Of a stretch of DNA of 64,000 bases, positions 45,901 to 60,900 are shown piece after piece; position 1 is the stretch's first letter, and each line of letters begins with the position of its first letter. The position numbers and the translations under genes are program-made. The notes beneath the pieces are model-generated. The model made no database searches, was not told the origin of the DNA, and saw nothing but the letters and a program-made list of their open reading frames with translations. The DNA comes from Varanus komodoensis (lineage: Eukaryota; Chordata; Lepidosauria; Squamata; Varanidae): the NCBI RefSeq assembly GCF_004798865.1, contig NW_025335269.1, positions 19,460,616 to 19,524,615 on the forward strand, given 5' to 3'.

Positions 45901-48900
45901 CAAGGCCAGGAATTTCAAGTTTGCACCCACCAAAAACATTGCTCAGGCCTTCTCTCTGCATTACTTGGTTCTGAGCCTTTCTCTCTAGCCACCACCTCCT
46001 CAGGCTGCTGAAAAAGATCTTTTCTATCCTCCCTGCATATAGGCAGAGGCAGCACCCTCGCACTTGAAACTTGATAGCAGCTGTGGCTTTTCATAAGTGC
46101 AAGGAGCAGGCTCAAAGCTTATCGCCAGTTGTTTTGAACCTCAGCTCCAAAGATTCTTGAGCGCTTGACATGCTGGCACAAACTCCTGGGAGTTAAAGTC
46201 CAAACTATCTGGAAGCAAAGTTCTGCCTACCCCTGCATTAATGAACTTAGCTGCATAACTCCTGTCTGAGATTCTAGGAGTATCTATAGTTACTTTCCTC
46301 AGTAGACCCATGATGTTGCCAGAGAGAGAGAAGAAACTGCTGCTTCTTCCCTATTGCCTGAACACAAGCCACTGCTGTCACCATTGCAGTTATTTATAAC
46401 CTTAGGATTCATACATCTGTGTTGGAGCTTTGGTTCAAATTCTGAATTTCACAATCTCAGAATGTGTGATTATTTGCCTCCCTATCTCTTACAAAATTGA
46501 TGTCCAGTAGTTCCAAAGCCAGTACTGTGCAAAAATAGACTATGAAAGCAAGATAGTCTTCATCCTCTTTATTTTATTTTTCTGCTTGATTATCTAAATT
46601 AAATTCACAGTGTTTTCACTAACAGAAAAAATCAGGAAAGCAAAATATAAAAGTTATTATTTATATGGTAGGCATGTCATGAACGGAGCCAGCTGGAGCT
46701 GGGGGTCACACTAGATGGCCCAGGAGGAACTTTCTGACTTGCTTTGTTTCTATGTATTTATGATAAATTCATCTTCTAAACAGGACTTGCTGGTTTGATA
46801 ACTGTTGCCTTGGAAGGAGCCACCAACTTCAATAACCTCATGCCCATTGAATTTGGAAAAGGATTTGGGTATAATTATCAATTAACTATTGGCATGCAAA
46901 ACGTAGCCGACAGAATATTTGAGTTTATGGTAAGTTCATCAGTGAAATATCAAGACTCTATCTAATAAGCACAACCTTGGGTATTCATAAAGGTTATCAA
47001 TGTGGGGTGCAACAGCTGCAGTACTAACAGAATGTCGGATATTGCATTCTCTAAAGAACATATGTTTGATCTATTGTGATTTCCTCCCAAGGCTGGAATT
47101 GCTGAGAGAGAATGTTGTTGTGAGCTTTGTATCTGTTGGGGGACAGAAGGACCTATCGGGTTTCCAGGCCCAAAAGGACTTCCAGTAAGGATGTTTATGT
47201 ACTGTTTAATTTCAATCACAGTTACATGTATGTTGAATAAAACAATGCACAACTGGAAATTTCCACTGGAAATTTTAAGCATTTTTTTCCTTTTTGCTTA
47301 ATTTTCTATACTGTTACAAAATCAGAGACTGTTCCAGGGTCATTATATTTTCCAGAGAGATAGCTGTGTTAGTCTATTGCAGCAAAAACAACAAAGAGTT
47401 TTGTAACACCTTAAAAACTGACTAATTAGTTGTGGCCTAAGTTCTTTTGTGGACTTGAGTCCACTTCATCAATTACATGAAGTGTTATCCTTGGTTGGAG
47501 GGTATTTATCCCAAGCAAGCTTCACAGGCACAGAATAAGAAGGGTTCTCTTATGGATTAGTAATTGGTTAAAGAACAGAAAGCAAAAAGTGAGAATAAAT
47601 GATCATTTCTCTTAATGGAGGGATGTAAACAGCAAGATCTGACACAGTTCTTTATTAGGACCAATGCCTTTCGACCTATTCGTAATTCAAACTAATCTGA
47701 AATTAGGCATGAACAGTGAAGTGGCCAAGTTTGCTGATAATGCCAATCTATTTAGGGTGGTTAAAACTAAAAAGGATTGGGAGAAGCTCCAAATCGATCT
47801 CCCCAACCTGAGAGAATAGGCATCAGAATGGCAAATGCAGCTCAGTATAAGCAAATAAGAAGAAATGTTCATTGTGGCAAGCAATCCTAACTTCAAATAT
47901 AGACTGATGGAAACTGAGCTAGCAGGGACTAATCAGGAAAGGGATATTGGGTGTATGTAGGGGTGGACAGCTTGATGAAAATATCAACCTAGTGCACAGC
48001 TGCTGTGAAAAAGGCAAACTTCTTAGTTTGGCATAATTAGGAAAGGAATTGAAAAGGAAACTGTCAGTATAGTTATTCCCTTTATACAAGTCTTGGTTGT
48101 GACCAAAAATTTTGTGTACTATTCTGGTTGACACACCTGAAAAACATCATTGTATAGTTGGAAAAAGTGCAGAGAAGGACAACTAAAATGACCTAAAATG
48201 GTGTTGGCTATGACCTATAAAGCCCTCAACGGCTTGGGCCCTGGGTATCTAAAGGAATGCTTGAGTCCATATATGCCCTCCCACCCCTTGAGATCAGCAA
48301 CAGATACCCTTCTCTGGGAACCCTCTGTGAATGATATTAGGAGGGTGAGTACCCAGAGGAGGGCCTTCTCTGAGTACCCGGAGGAGGTGGCGCCCCACCT
48401 ATGGAATGCGCTCCCCAGAGAGGTCCGCCTGGCACCGTCGTTATTTGTTTTTCGGCGCCAGGCTAAGATCTTTTTATTTAAAACTTATTTTAAGTGTTAA
48501 TTTATTGTGTAGGATTTTAAAATGTTTAAGCCGAGATGCACCAGCTTTTAATATTTTTATTGTATAACTTTGTTTTTTTATAACTTTGTATAACTTTGTT
48601 TTTGTTGTGAGCTGCCCTGAGGCTTTGTTGCAATGGGGGCAGCATAAAAATGTTTTAAATAAATAAAAATAAAATAAATAATAAATAAAATGAGAACAGG
48701 ACTGGAGCAACTCCCCTCTGAGGAGTGGTTACAACAGGTAGGCTTATTTCACTTAGAAAGGGCAAGTAAAGGAAGACATGACAGAGGTGTTCAAAATCAT
48801 GCATGGTGTGAAGAAAGTGGAGAAGGAGACATTTTTCTTCTTCTCCCATAATACTAGAACTTCATCCCATGAACTTGGGCATTGCATCAGTGGGCAATTC

Positions 48901-51900
48901 AGAACAAATAAATACTTCTTCATACCGTGCATACTTGAACTAAAGAATTCACTGCTGCAGGAAGTAGCAATGACCACCAATTTGTTATGGCTTCAAAGGG
49001 GAATTGAACAAATTCATGGAGGAGAAGGCTATCAGTGCCTACTAGTCTTGATGGCTATGCACTACCTTCAGTACCAGAGGCAGTGTGTTTGTGTACACAC
49101 TGGGAGTCCTATGGGTAGCCACATGATGTTCCCTTGGTCTTACCTTCTTTCCCCAACAACTTGTAATTTGCTGTTTTCCTAGCTCTTGTGCACTTTTTTG
49201 CTCAATCCAATTGGTTGCACCCTCAATAAGCATAAGCCTCCAAACGTGGAAGCTTACCAGCATCCAATATAGAGCAGTACAAGTGACAAAACTCCTCTTA
49301 CTCTCTAAGTCAGCTGGACTTCCAGTTTTGCAAGCAGAGAGAGAGGAGGCTGGAGCACCACCAGGATGGCTGGCCTTTTTCTTTGTCTATACCAGCCTTC
49401 CCCAACCTGGTGGCTCTCAGAGGCATTCTGCAGTTCTCAGAATTCCCATCCAGCAGGGCCATTGACTGGGAATTTTGGGTGTTGCAGTCCAAACATGTCT
49501 GGAAGGCACAAAGTTGGGGAAGGCTGGTACCCCAGAACAGTACCCCTTTACTGTTTCTCCAAGGTCCTTACAACCTCAGGGAAGCAGCTAGCCCAATTCT
49601 TTTCATGTCAGATAGAAGGGGAGATCTCAATGTGGAACCCCAGGTCTGAGGTCCAAATTCTGTCTCCAGTCTCACATCTGGGAATCCAAAAAATCATATG
49701 GCCCATAGATACCATAGACTGCTCCCTCAGCTTATTTTTTCTAAACTGGAAACTGAATGACCTGCCTATCAATTTTTACAACAAGCTAAGAAATATCCAG
49801 GGTCTTCAGCTGAACACAGTTCTAAATTCAGGACTGCAACAATCTATTTCTGAAATACATTTTAATTTTTAGGGAATTCCTGGTATTCCAGGCAATCAAG
49901 GACATCAAGGGGAAGATGAAGAGCCAGTAAGTTATATAATTTTTGGAATTATTTCTCAGTTGTATGTAAGATTTGTATATTTCCATTTACTACTAGTATT
50001 TTTTAGGGTGAAAGGGGAATTATTGGACCAAAGGGAAAACAAGGTGTTACAGGATGCCAAGGCGAGCAAGGAATGAAGGTAAGACTATATCTCAACCATT
50101 GACTTTAGTCTCATCAAGATTCTGGACTCTTTTTTCTTTGCCTCATTAAATAAAACATATGCCATTTTAAACATTGCAGGGGCTACGAGGACTGACTGGA
50201 GAAAAGGTATAGTAATGAAAGTTTCATTTTCTACAAAATCTTAGTTATTGCTTTCATGTTATAATATTGATGAAATTATCCGTAGAATTAGAAAGAGAGG
50301 GAGGAGAAAAATATTGTCAGCGAATGACAAACTACAGGTTGCATGCAAATGAACAACAGAACTATTGTTAACAGAGTAGACTGTTGTTTCATGCTTAAGA
50401 GTAAAGGATGGAAGGGAGCTTTACTCTTTTAGACGCACTGTGTGAGGATGAGCTACCTGCTGATAGGACTTCACTAACAAACAAATGATTCAGCACCATG
50501 GCCCTATTTCTCCTCTACTCTGCTCAAAATTGTGGCCTCTGAGGTGGCTTTTACATTTTAAAAGGTTAGGATGTCATTACTGTTCACTAGGAATACCATT
50601 TTCTACATTAATAAAAATACTATTCACTTAATTTGAAGACTAACAAAACTGGCAATTTCTTACTTTTATAACTCTGAACAGAAATGGAAAGAAAAGCTAA
50701 AGGAAAGATTTTTTTTTCTATAATCTAGTCTAGGGATTCTAAAGTTTACACAGTGATAGAAATAGTGCAAACCTCTGCATTTCTACTTAGAAGTGAGTTC
50801 ATGTGAGTTCAATGGGATTTTTTTTCCATGGAAACTGTATAGAACTGCAGCCTTAGATTATATCCATTGCACACTAGAGTTTATCAACTACAAGACTGGA
50901 TTTGGGACCAAATCAGGGCTTTGGAAAACTGTTGAGTCAGCTCAGAATCTGTCTACTTCAACTCAGGCCATGAGTCCCAGTTGAGATTGCAAATTGCATC
51001 GCTTTTGGTCAAGTAACTAATACTTTGGCAGCCAAAATGGACAAGGAAATTGACTGGGCAGGACTACACAGGACTGATAGCATAAGAGCACATTTGTATC
51101 AAAAATGACAAAATTGTAAACATCATGGCACAATTTTCGTAGGCAAAAATGTTCTTTTTGAGGTTCCAAATTTAAAGGAAAAGAAAAGGGACAGAGAAAC
51201 AAGACAGGTTCTTTTGAAAAGGACACTGGGATACATGCTGGAGCTACTTGGAGGAATGAGGGGAAAGAAGAGGGCTAACAATTCACAGTAAGTCCAGTCA
51301 TCTGTTGGGCATATCATGAGTTGTCCCATGAACAATAAACCTTTCATCTCTTATTCACAGAGGTGGCTTAGTATGATGTATGAATCTGCTGAATGTAATT
51401 GAAAATCCTTGTCTTTGAGCAGTTGCTGGATTTGACACAGACTCTTTACTTTTATTGGATTGCTTTTGCACAATGACTCTACCGCCTAAGAATAGAACTC
51501 ATATTTCTTGATTTTGTTATCTCAGGGAGAGGATGGGATCGATGGAATTAATGGAATTAATGGAGAAGAGGTGAGTCATGTTACACATTCTTGTGCCCCA
51601 GTACTACCTTTTTAAATAGATCAACTAATTCCTTTTCTTCTTCTTTTCCTTTTTGTGTTCTTCAAGGGATCCCAAGGATTACCAGGAGAAAAAGGAGAAA
51701 AGGGGGACTCAGGCCAGATGGTATTATTTTAAATGTCAACTTTCTTTCAAGTTTGAATGTGAGCAGAATTTAAGTTTTCACATATTTTTTTCCAGGGGAC
51801 AGAAATGTGTTAGCAAGTGCTGGTTTTCAAAAGGTCTAGGACCGTAATAATTAAGATGATAACAATAGGGCTATATTTCTTGAAACCAGGGCCAGCCCAA

Positions 51901-54900
51901 CTATTGGGCTGAGTAAGGCAATTGCCTTTGCTGATGGATGTGTGGGAATCAGTAGTGGCAGCCTCTCCCAGGCATCCCCATCCTCCTTAGCTGGTGTCTT
52001 AGCTGAGTCAGTGCTTACTTGTTGCTGACCTGGTCCATCTGCTACCTCACTTAGTCTCTGTCTCCCATGGATGGCATGTTTGGGAAAGACCTCTGATTGG
52101 GCAGAGGAATTGGTATTCCAGTCCATATAATTTAGTAGGTTCTGGCTGGAAGAACTGTGTGTGCCATGGAGCCTATCCCGTGGCCACTAAACTAGTGCAC
52201 TGCCCTTGGGTACAAGGAAGCATGTTGTCCCATCACCACTGCTAAAAAAGCATTCAACAAGAAACTTAAATCTGGTTGCCCACACATGATGTTCAATGTG
52301 GTATTTCCCTATTACATGATGGGCTTCTCACTTTATGTCTATAGTTATGTGAGGAAATGTGCATCCCCTTTCCAGGGGCCAATTATTGAACCACTGGTTC
52401 CAAGTGGCAGCTCCCAACTGAGGTGATATGATATTGACAGTTGCTCCAGGTAATTTTAAAGGTAACTGAAAGTACACCTTTCTAATGGATGGAAAACAAT
52501 CCTGTTTTTTTATTTAAAAAGATCTCAATCACACTTTGAAAAGCATCTTTACCATTTCATTAAATAAACACGTTTATTTTTATAATGTATTGGTCCATTC
52601 TCGTGTGCTCAGAGCAGCTTACTTAATTAAACATAACTAAAATATTACTAAGGAAACAATTAAAAGGCTATCATGGATGACACATGAAAATCAGACCAGC
52701 CAGTCTGATCTTCCTTTGTCATTTGAAATAAATGAACTATATAGTCCTTACAGAAGGCAAAAGAGAACAGAAATGCCTGATTCCCAGCAAGAAATCACTC
52801 CAGGACCATGGAGACCACTGCTTACCTTGTGTAACTAATGCTGGCTGAGGATGCTATGAGTAGTAATTCAACTTATCTGGAGGGCAGTTGTTCAGGGACA
52901 AATGGCATAAAGGCTCATGGAAGCCAAAGCCCATGATGTTTGTCAGTCCCAAACTTTCAAGAGCTCCAAAGATAAGCAACAGCATCTTGAATTGGGCCTC
53001 GGAGATGTAACATGTACCCATTGCTGTTGGAAGAAAGCTTTTCTGTCATATCACTCATTGCAAAGCAAGGAGGAATATGGTGCACTCACAGAAGTGAAAT
53101 TATGGTACAGAACCAAGGTTACAAGTGCACAGAAAAACATTTCAAGTCACCCCCGCCTACTTTTTTAAAACTACAGTCCAGATTGCAAATAACCATAGAT
53201 TTTGAGTACTTCAAGAACCAAGACTAGTCCATTTGTGGGATTTTAACAAATATTTTACATATTTCAGGGCAGCTCGGGACCAACGGGACCTCCTGGTGAT
53301 ATTGGTGCAAAAGGCATCCACGGAAATGCTGTAAGTGTTCTCCAACCCTCTTCCATGGTTCTTGGCACCCTCTGCCAACTGCCATCCCCTTTCCTTTCCC
53401 CAGGGTGGAGTAAGTTTTGTGCCTTTGGGGGAGAGGGGAAAAGAACAGCAGCCAGCAAGGGACTGGCATTAGTTCCTTTTGAGCATGAAATCAAATATGC
53501 TAATTTCCAAGATGCATGCAAACTTGCTGGAGTAAATTCAAGGTTCTTCACTCATCTCTAGGTTGCTGAAAGTGGTGGAGAGGCTCAGTGCTTAATTTCT
53601 AAGGAAAGGGGTGCTTAGATTTGAATAAGAATGGGAGATATGCTATCACTCTATAACTTCTGCTTCTTCATTGTTGGTATATGGGGAGAAGGGAGGCTGT
53701 AATTATGAAGTGCTGATGAAAAGTACTCCGCATATGCTCAAAGGCTTGATGGGTTGCATAAGAAAAATGAGTCATAGATTCATTGCCAGGTCAGGTTGGT
53801 CACTCGGTACTGTGCCTCAGTGTCCTTCATCTGACTGAGCAACATACTCTAATAGCATAATCTTATGTATCTTTAGCAGAAAAATGCCTTACGATTCCTA
53901 GAGTTTCCCACCCAGCTATGGAAAACATTTTTTTTCTTTCTCAGGATGCAAGGACTGAGCCCTTAGTGATCTAAATCAGTGCATATGTCACTGTGTATTA
54001 TATGACTTGCTAAAGAGAGTATGGCTTGCCTTACTTTATCACTTGCAGACCCTTTGCCTTCCTGCTTTGCTCCATTGTTTCCCACTGTTGTCCACCCAGC
54101 CCAGATTCTGTCCACATCCCTGTTCTCTCATGTACAAGGGCAACCCTCTTCTTTCCCATGAATTGTTAGAGGGTATATGTAAGCAGGGTTCATAGTATTC
54201 TTGTGGGTAAAATGAGCAACATGTTCAAAAAAATAAAAATTGCAAGAGCAGAGTGACATTTGATTTTTGTTTTCATGAAAACACACCTCTAAAAATATTA
54301 TTTAGGGTGAACCTGGAATGGATGGTACCATAAAAGGAACTCCTGGTCCCAAGGGCATGCCAGGGAAGAAGGTAATTGTTAAGATTTTCTTTGATTTTTT
54401 TTTTGTTTACAATAATTAAAAGGAAATCCTTATATAACAACACACTGCTTGTTTGTGAATAATACTGAAAGTATAATAGATGAGCAATTTATTTTATGAA
54501 TACAAGACTTCAGATTTTAGGGCTATAGAGATCTCCTACAAAAAAATGTGACATTGATTCAAAAAGAAATCACTTCACTTTGCACTGAATCATTTCAATG
54601 TTCATCAAGATCTTTACTTAGGAATTGGTCCTGCTCAGAATTAGACATGCATAAAATTGTGCTGTTAATCTCCAACTCCTCTCTCTTGTGTTATTCAAAT
54701 GATGGAATGCAATGCTTTTAAAACTTTGTGAATAAAGCAAAACAAAACAAAAACAGTTTTTGCAAGACATTCTTATTTTAAACAAGAGAAAAAGAAAATG
54801 TAAAAAGGTTTTTCCTACTACTTTAAACTTTTAAAAATGAGCTGCCTGATATAACAAATTGTGATTTTTTGGTTTTAAAAAGAACTACTTCAACCACTGC

Positions 54901-57900
54901 CTTTTTTCTGGATGAATAGTTAACTGTTCACTTCTCTGGTTAAATGAACTGCTGGAGGCATAATCTGCCTACTCTGTAAAAAGCACATATTCTTCGGTAG
55001 ATCTTCAACTGTTGTCCACCATGAAAGATGATCACACTGGGTGGAAAACAAGGCAGGTATCTTTTTAGGCAGCAGCCTTTTAAATTTTCTCTCCCAAATA
55101 AAAATGTTCCTCAGAATGGAATTTTTTTTGGGCGGGACAGGCAGAAATGGTGGTTGTTACTATTCCCTTCCACCAAAGAACTGCACTGCCAACCACAATA
55201 TAAACAAATCATAGCATCTAATTTTGAGGTGGGCAAAATGGCTGAGAGATTGTCCTCATCAACTTGATACAGCACTGATTTAAATGTGAATTTTCAAAAA
55301 GTTTAATTGGAAGTATACCTCATGAGACATTGTTACATGTCAGTTGCTGCCTTTAAGTTGATTAATGGCAATTCACCATAAAACACCTTACTTAGTGGTG
55401 TTGAGCAAGAAACCCAAGTAGAGGAGATGGAAAACCTGCAAGCAAATTAGGTGGTGGTGCACATTTATGGAGGTAGTTATTGGCTGACAAATGTCATCCC
55501 CTATGATGGGTTCTATTGGTCAGAACATTAATCAAATCCTAACATTAATCATTTCAAGTAAATCCTAATATGTGGCAGCTATTTCATATACTCTGCCGAG
55601 AGAGAGTTGTCTTATGGCAAACACAGTGATTACAATTTGATCCCAGTCTTCTCTGTTTCCATGTTTTATATGTACTCTTGACAGGAAGAAGAGGGCATAT
55701 ATCATATTCTCCCCCACCCCCCTGCATGCCATATATAAATCTGTCTGGATGGAACTCAGATATGTCAAAAATGAAAAGGTTAAGCAATTTAATCATTGTT
55801 GTTGACTCATAACATGAAATTAAATTCTCCATTCACAGGGAGAAAGAGGACCTTCAGGTATACCAGGATTTGAGGGATCAAAAGGAAACACGGTAAGAAC
55901 TAATGTGAAAAACATTAACCTTGCTTCTCCCAGTAAAGGAAATAAGAGGAGAGTTCCAAGTTAGATGGGGGCTACAAAATCAACAACTTTGGTCTGAAGG
56001 CTTCTTTGCATGGGGTGATTAAACTGTTGTTTAAACTACTGCTGCTTCTTTTGTTTTTAGTGTGGGAGGATCAGTACATCCTTCATGCAGGCTTTTCTCC
56101 ATTGATATGTATTTCTTTGACTTTCAATTTATTCTAATAACCAACCACAAGATGGTGCTGTGGTATAGCTGCAGTATAGTGCAATTGAAACTTTTAGGGA
56201 GGCTTTGTTCCAGTTTGTTCAGGTTTGCAATTTAATAAGGTGTTGCCATCTAGTTTGGACAACCTCAACTTTGAACGATCCAGATTTTGAATGTTAGAAT
56301 CAAGATAATTGCTCTGCAGTTTGAATGATTCTACAACCAAACTACAAGTGAAAAAATGTGGTAGCACCAAAAGCAGGCAAAGTATTTTGGGGGCAGTTCT
56401 TTTTCTTCTGTTTTTCTGGTCCTTGTGGGAGAAATTGTAATGGTTACATATAGGATTGTGTGTGTGTGGTGGGGGCGTTTAGTTTGTTTTTTGATAGAGC
56501 AGTCAGTCTAGAAGATCCATGGAAAAGGATGGAATCTTTCCCAGGGCATTCAATTTTTAAAGCAGTGCTCCCAAAATAATTTTCAAACTAACATCTGTTG
56601 TACTACTGTAAATTGACAAGATTTTGTTTTCAATCTCATTTTGGAGCAGGCAGGTTGAGGGAAGGTCACAAAAATCATTTATATGTTTATTTTATGTTTA
56701 CAATAGCAGTGAATATAAACTACTGCCTTTTCTATAAGCAACAACAGAAAAATAGAATGCAGTATAAAAAGAGATAAAGTAACAAAGTAACAAAGCATCA
56801 CAACAGGGGGAAAAATTAACAGATTGGTTAACTTTTACTAACCATGTCAATTCATGACTCAACAAAAACAGCATGAGATTAAAATCAGTCTCTCCTGTAT
56901 GATGCTTTTGACTACAACCATCATTACTGTCCTGACTATACTGATGGGAGTTGTAGTGCAAAACACCCAAAGGGCACTGCATTAGGGAATGTTGAGTTAA
57001 ATAGCACCAAAGCATAAGTTCCTTACTTGAACTAACAGGATTTCCAAATAAATATGCTTAGGGTTTTGATGAGCATTGACTGTGCTATTGGGTAACTGAA
57101 GAGCTTTGTCCACACATTTGCTCATACATTAAGTTTCATATGGAAAAATACGCCTACTCAGAGGGAAAAACTGACATGCACTGATTGGTAAGATTCATAT
57201 GGATGGCATAGTGAGGTTTTGCTTTTCAATAGACCTCTCATTGTCTGCCTCCTTTTGTGCAGCCAGAGATTGCTCAGATGCTGATATATCCACCAACAGT
57301 TCTATTTGCCCATCAGAACATCAGAAGCCTGTTGGATCAGGCCAAAGGCTGCCTAGTCTAATATTCTGTACTCACAGTTGCCTGCAGGATGCTTCAGCTG
57401 AAAGCTCACCAGCAGGACTTGAAAGCATAGCACCCCCCTGCTTGTGGTCCTTCAGCAACTGCTATTGAGGTGCATCCTGTCTCTGATATTAGAGATAAGA
57501 TACAGGGGTCACTAGCTGCTGATAGCCATAGCAATAGGCATGAATCATGACATTGCCAAGAGGTTTCTGGGAATTAAAGCACAGCCAGCTTCAAAGGACC
57601 CATTTCCATTGCTCATAGATTGCGGTAGTTTGGAGCTGCAGGTTTGAAATATTTATAGCCTTGGCCTGAAGTGATTTCTGTTTAAGATAGTTCCATAAAT
57701 ATCCTTTGGAGCTTTGTATGACTCTTCATTAGTGCATTTTGTACTTGTACTTGTTGATCTCTATAGTCTCTTGTCATCTAGAGTAGGTCTTGAACCTGGT
57801 TCCAGATTAATGAGGTAGCTACAGACATGTAGACTAGAAGATCCCCATGAGATCAGGAAGAGATGATTGGCTAATTAAGGGTATATGGCAACTTGCAAAC

Positions 57901-60900
57901 CACTTAGAAATGCCCCAGTTGCAAGCAGAGCACATATTCTTCACAAAAGTTTGCAAATCCCAGAGCTTGCATTTGCAAACTTCACACTTAAAAAGTATGC
58001 AGCTTCTAAGAAATGTGCTGTGTTTTCCATTTGAACAAACTGAGAAGCAGGTTGCAAACAAGAATGAAAGTCAGCTGAAGCAAACTTTGAAGCAAAGTTC
58101 TGAGAATGCTAGTAGCTCAAGCATCTCTGGTCTGCCCTCCCTCTAATTTTCATTGCCTTCATCTTTGGAGATAAGGGTTCCACAAAATGAACGTATGTCA
58201 ATTAAATTACATCATATTCTATTAAAGTTTCTGCTGTTTTGTTTTTTAAATCTGTAGGTAGTGTTGGTTAAGGGGCTATTTAAGCCTTATTTGCTTCTCT
58301 ACAATCACAAATATTTTTTGTCTTATAACACTGAAATGCATAGGGAAGAGAACGAAGTATCTGATCTCCCAGTTGACTGGGGGTGGGGCGAGGGGGAGGG
58401 AAAAAAATTTGCAGCAATTGTCTTCAGATATGAAAGAAAGCTATGACATGTAAATAATAAATGTTGTGTGTCACAGGGAGCCAGGGGACTAAGAGGACCT
58501 CCAGGCCTACAGGTATGTTTTTCTAATTTTTCAAATTTACAGTATGAAGTACGAAGTAATCCATACAAGAAAGCCTGCCTTTCTGGGCAGCCTAGTGGAA
58601 GACAGAAGAGCAGGTTACTGGGAAATGGCACTACTAGGCCTTCCCATACCACCACAGTTCTGGATGAAAACGTATTGATACTGTAGGCTGTGGCAACTTA
58701 CCTTGTTGGAGAGAAATGGTTGCAGAATGCATGGTAATAAAAGGTGTTCTGTCTTTCCCCTGACAAAACACAGTGTTCTCCTTTAAAAACCTTTCCCTAA
58801 CACCATAACGGTAAAGAAAAATGTGCAGCCTGTCATGACTACAAAGCAGATTATAATTTCATGGACGTTCTGTTCTAATTATTTCTCTAAAATTTGACTT
58901 AAGTATTGTTTAAGTTGAAATAACAAAGTGTATTCATTATGTGCAATCCAGTGTATGTAGGAGCTGAACACACCGTGCAGTCCTATGTCCATTGTCAGAA
59001 GGATTGTACCTGCTGTAATGTGATAGTAATGCATAGTTTTATGGAATCAAGAATCAAAAGTGATTAAAATCCCCCAGAAGTAATATACTCCAAAAGAGAA
59101 AGAAGAACATTATGAATAACAAGAATTATATCTTCATACAGGGGCTGAAAGGAACTCCTGGTCCAGTTGGTAGGAAAGGAGAAGAAGGATTTAGAGGTTT
59201 ACAGGTGAATATTACACTATTCTCTTTCTCTCTCTCCCTGGGTGTGTGTGTGAAGATATAGATGTTGATGTGGAGGATGACGACGACGACGACAATGACT
59301 ACTACTAATTTGTTTTCAATACCTCCCAATAACTGAAACTTGGGGTGGTGAACAGAAATTTATTAAAACACAAAAGAAACAGAAAAATACAAAAATCAAA
59401 ACGGCTACAAACTCTGAGCAGCTAAAACAATTTCAGAACAACTAAACCATCATAAATGTCCCCAAATTCCATTAAATGTCTCAGACAAGCAGGCCATCTT
59501 AATCTGGGACCAAAAGGATAACAGAGGTGGTGTCAGGTGGGCTTCAGTGGGCCTTTCCATTATTGGTATCTTCTGAGGCACCCTCAGACGTGGTATTCAG
59601 AGGAAGGCCTTAAGACGTTGGTCATAGTGCTTGGATAGATTCAAGTAAAGAGAGATGCTTTTTCAGCTACAGGTGCTCACAAATACACTGGGTGCTTTGC
59701 TTGCAAGGTATACGTGAAATAGCTTTCAAAATATCCGACAGTTCCTATGCATGAGGCAGTAACTCACATATATAGGCTGTAGTGGTTTCCACTGTCTGCA
59801 TTTCTTAGATACTTGATTTCAGAAGCTGTTCTAAAGATATATGAATTACTGGCTCAGATGTCAAAAGAATGACAGTGGTACATAGAGAATCATGTCTGCT
59901 ATTGGTAAGGATTGTCCTCTATGTCAGAGAATCATTTAATAGTAGAATTGGAAAAGGCCAGTAAGGCCATCAGGTACAGTCCCCTGGTCCATGCAGGATT
60001 TCAAGTTAAAGTATCCCTAAAAAATGACTGTCCAGCTGCATCTTGAATGCCTCCAGTGTGGGAGAATGCACAACCCCCTTAGGTAATTGGTACCATTGCC
60101 ATCCTGCTCTAACATCCTTCCTTATGTTTAGCCAGAACCTGGCTTCCTGTAACTTGAGCCCATTATTCCATGTTCTGCATTCTGGGATGACTGAGAAGAG
60201 ATCCAAGCCCACTTCTGTGTGACAACCTTTCAAATACTTGAGGAGTGCTATCATGTCTCTTCTCGGACTTCTCAAGGCCAAGTATGCCCAGTTCTTCCAA
60301 TCTCTTCTCACAGGGCTTTGTTTCCAGTACCCAGATCTTTGCTGCCATTCTCATCTTCATCTGTCTTAAATTGTGCTGCTCAGAACTGGACACCATGTGC
60401 AAGATGAGGCCTAACCAGTGCTGAGTAGGGAGGAACTAGTACTTCATGTAATTTAGAAGTGATACGTCTATTAATGCAGTCCAAAATAGCATAGCAACAG
60501 AGCAAAACAGGTTATGTTGTTGACTCGTTCTACTTATGATCTGCAAAAATCCCAAGATCTTTCTCACTTGTCATGTTATTGAGCCATGTATTCTTCATCT
60601 CATAACTATGCTTTTGGTTTCTTTTCCTGGGTTCAGAATTTGCTATTTGTCCCTATTTAATTTCATCCTGTTGTTTTCAGCTTGTCAAGATCATGCTGAA
60701 TGTTGTTTGTCTTCCAGAGCTATCCCACCAAATTTAGTTTCATCTGCAAATATAATAAACATTCCCTACACCTCTTCATCCAAATCATTAATAAAAGTGT
60801 TGAAGAACCCTGGGTCCAGGACTGAACTCTATGGTAGCCCCACAGTTAGAAAAGATGGTATTGATAAGTATTCTTTGAATCTGATTCTGTAAATCAACTG

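Noticed and set aside
51796-51812. Extra helix exon after TTTTTTTCCAG
   Set aside because: Only GGG ACA GAA ATG TGT TAG follows: no Gly-X-Y pattern and an immediate stop. The neighbouring helix exons already align with the human chain without a gap.
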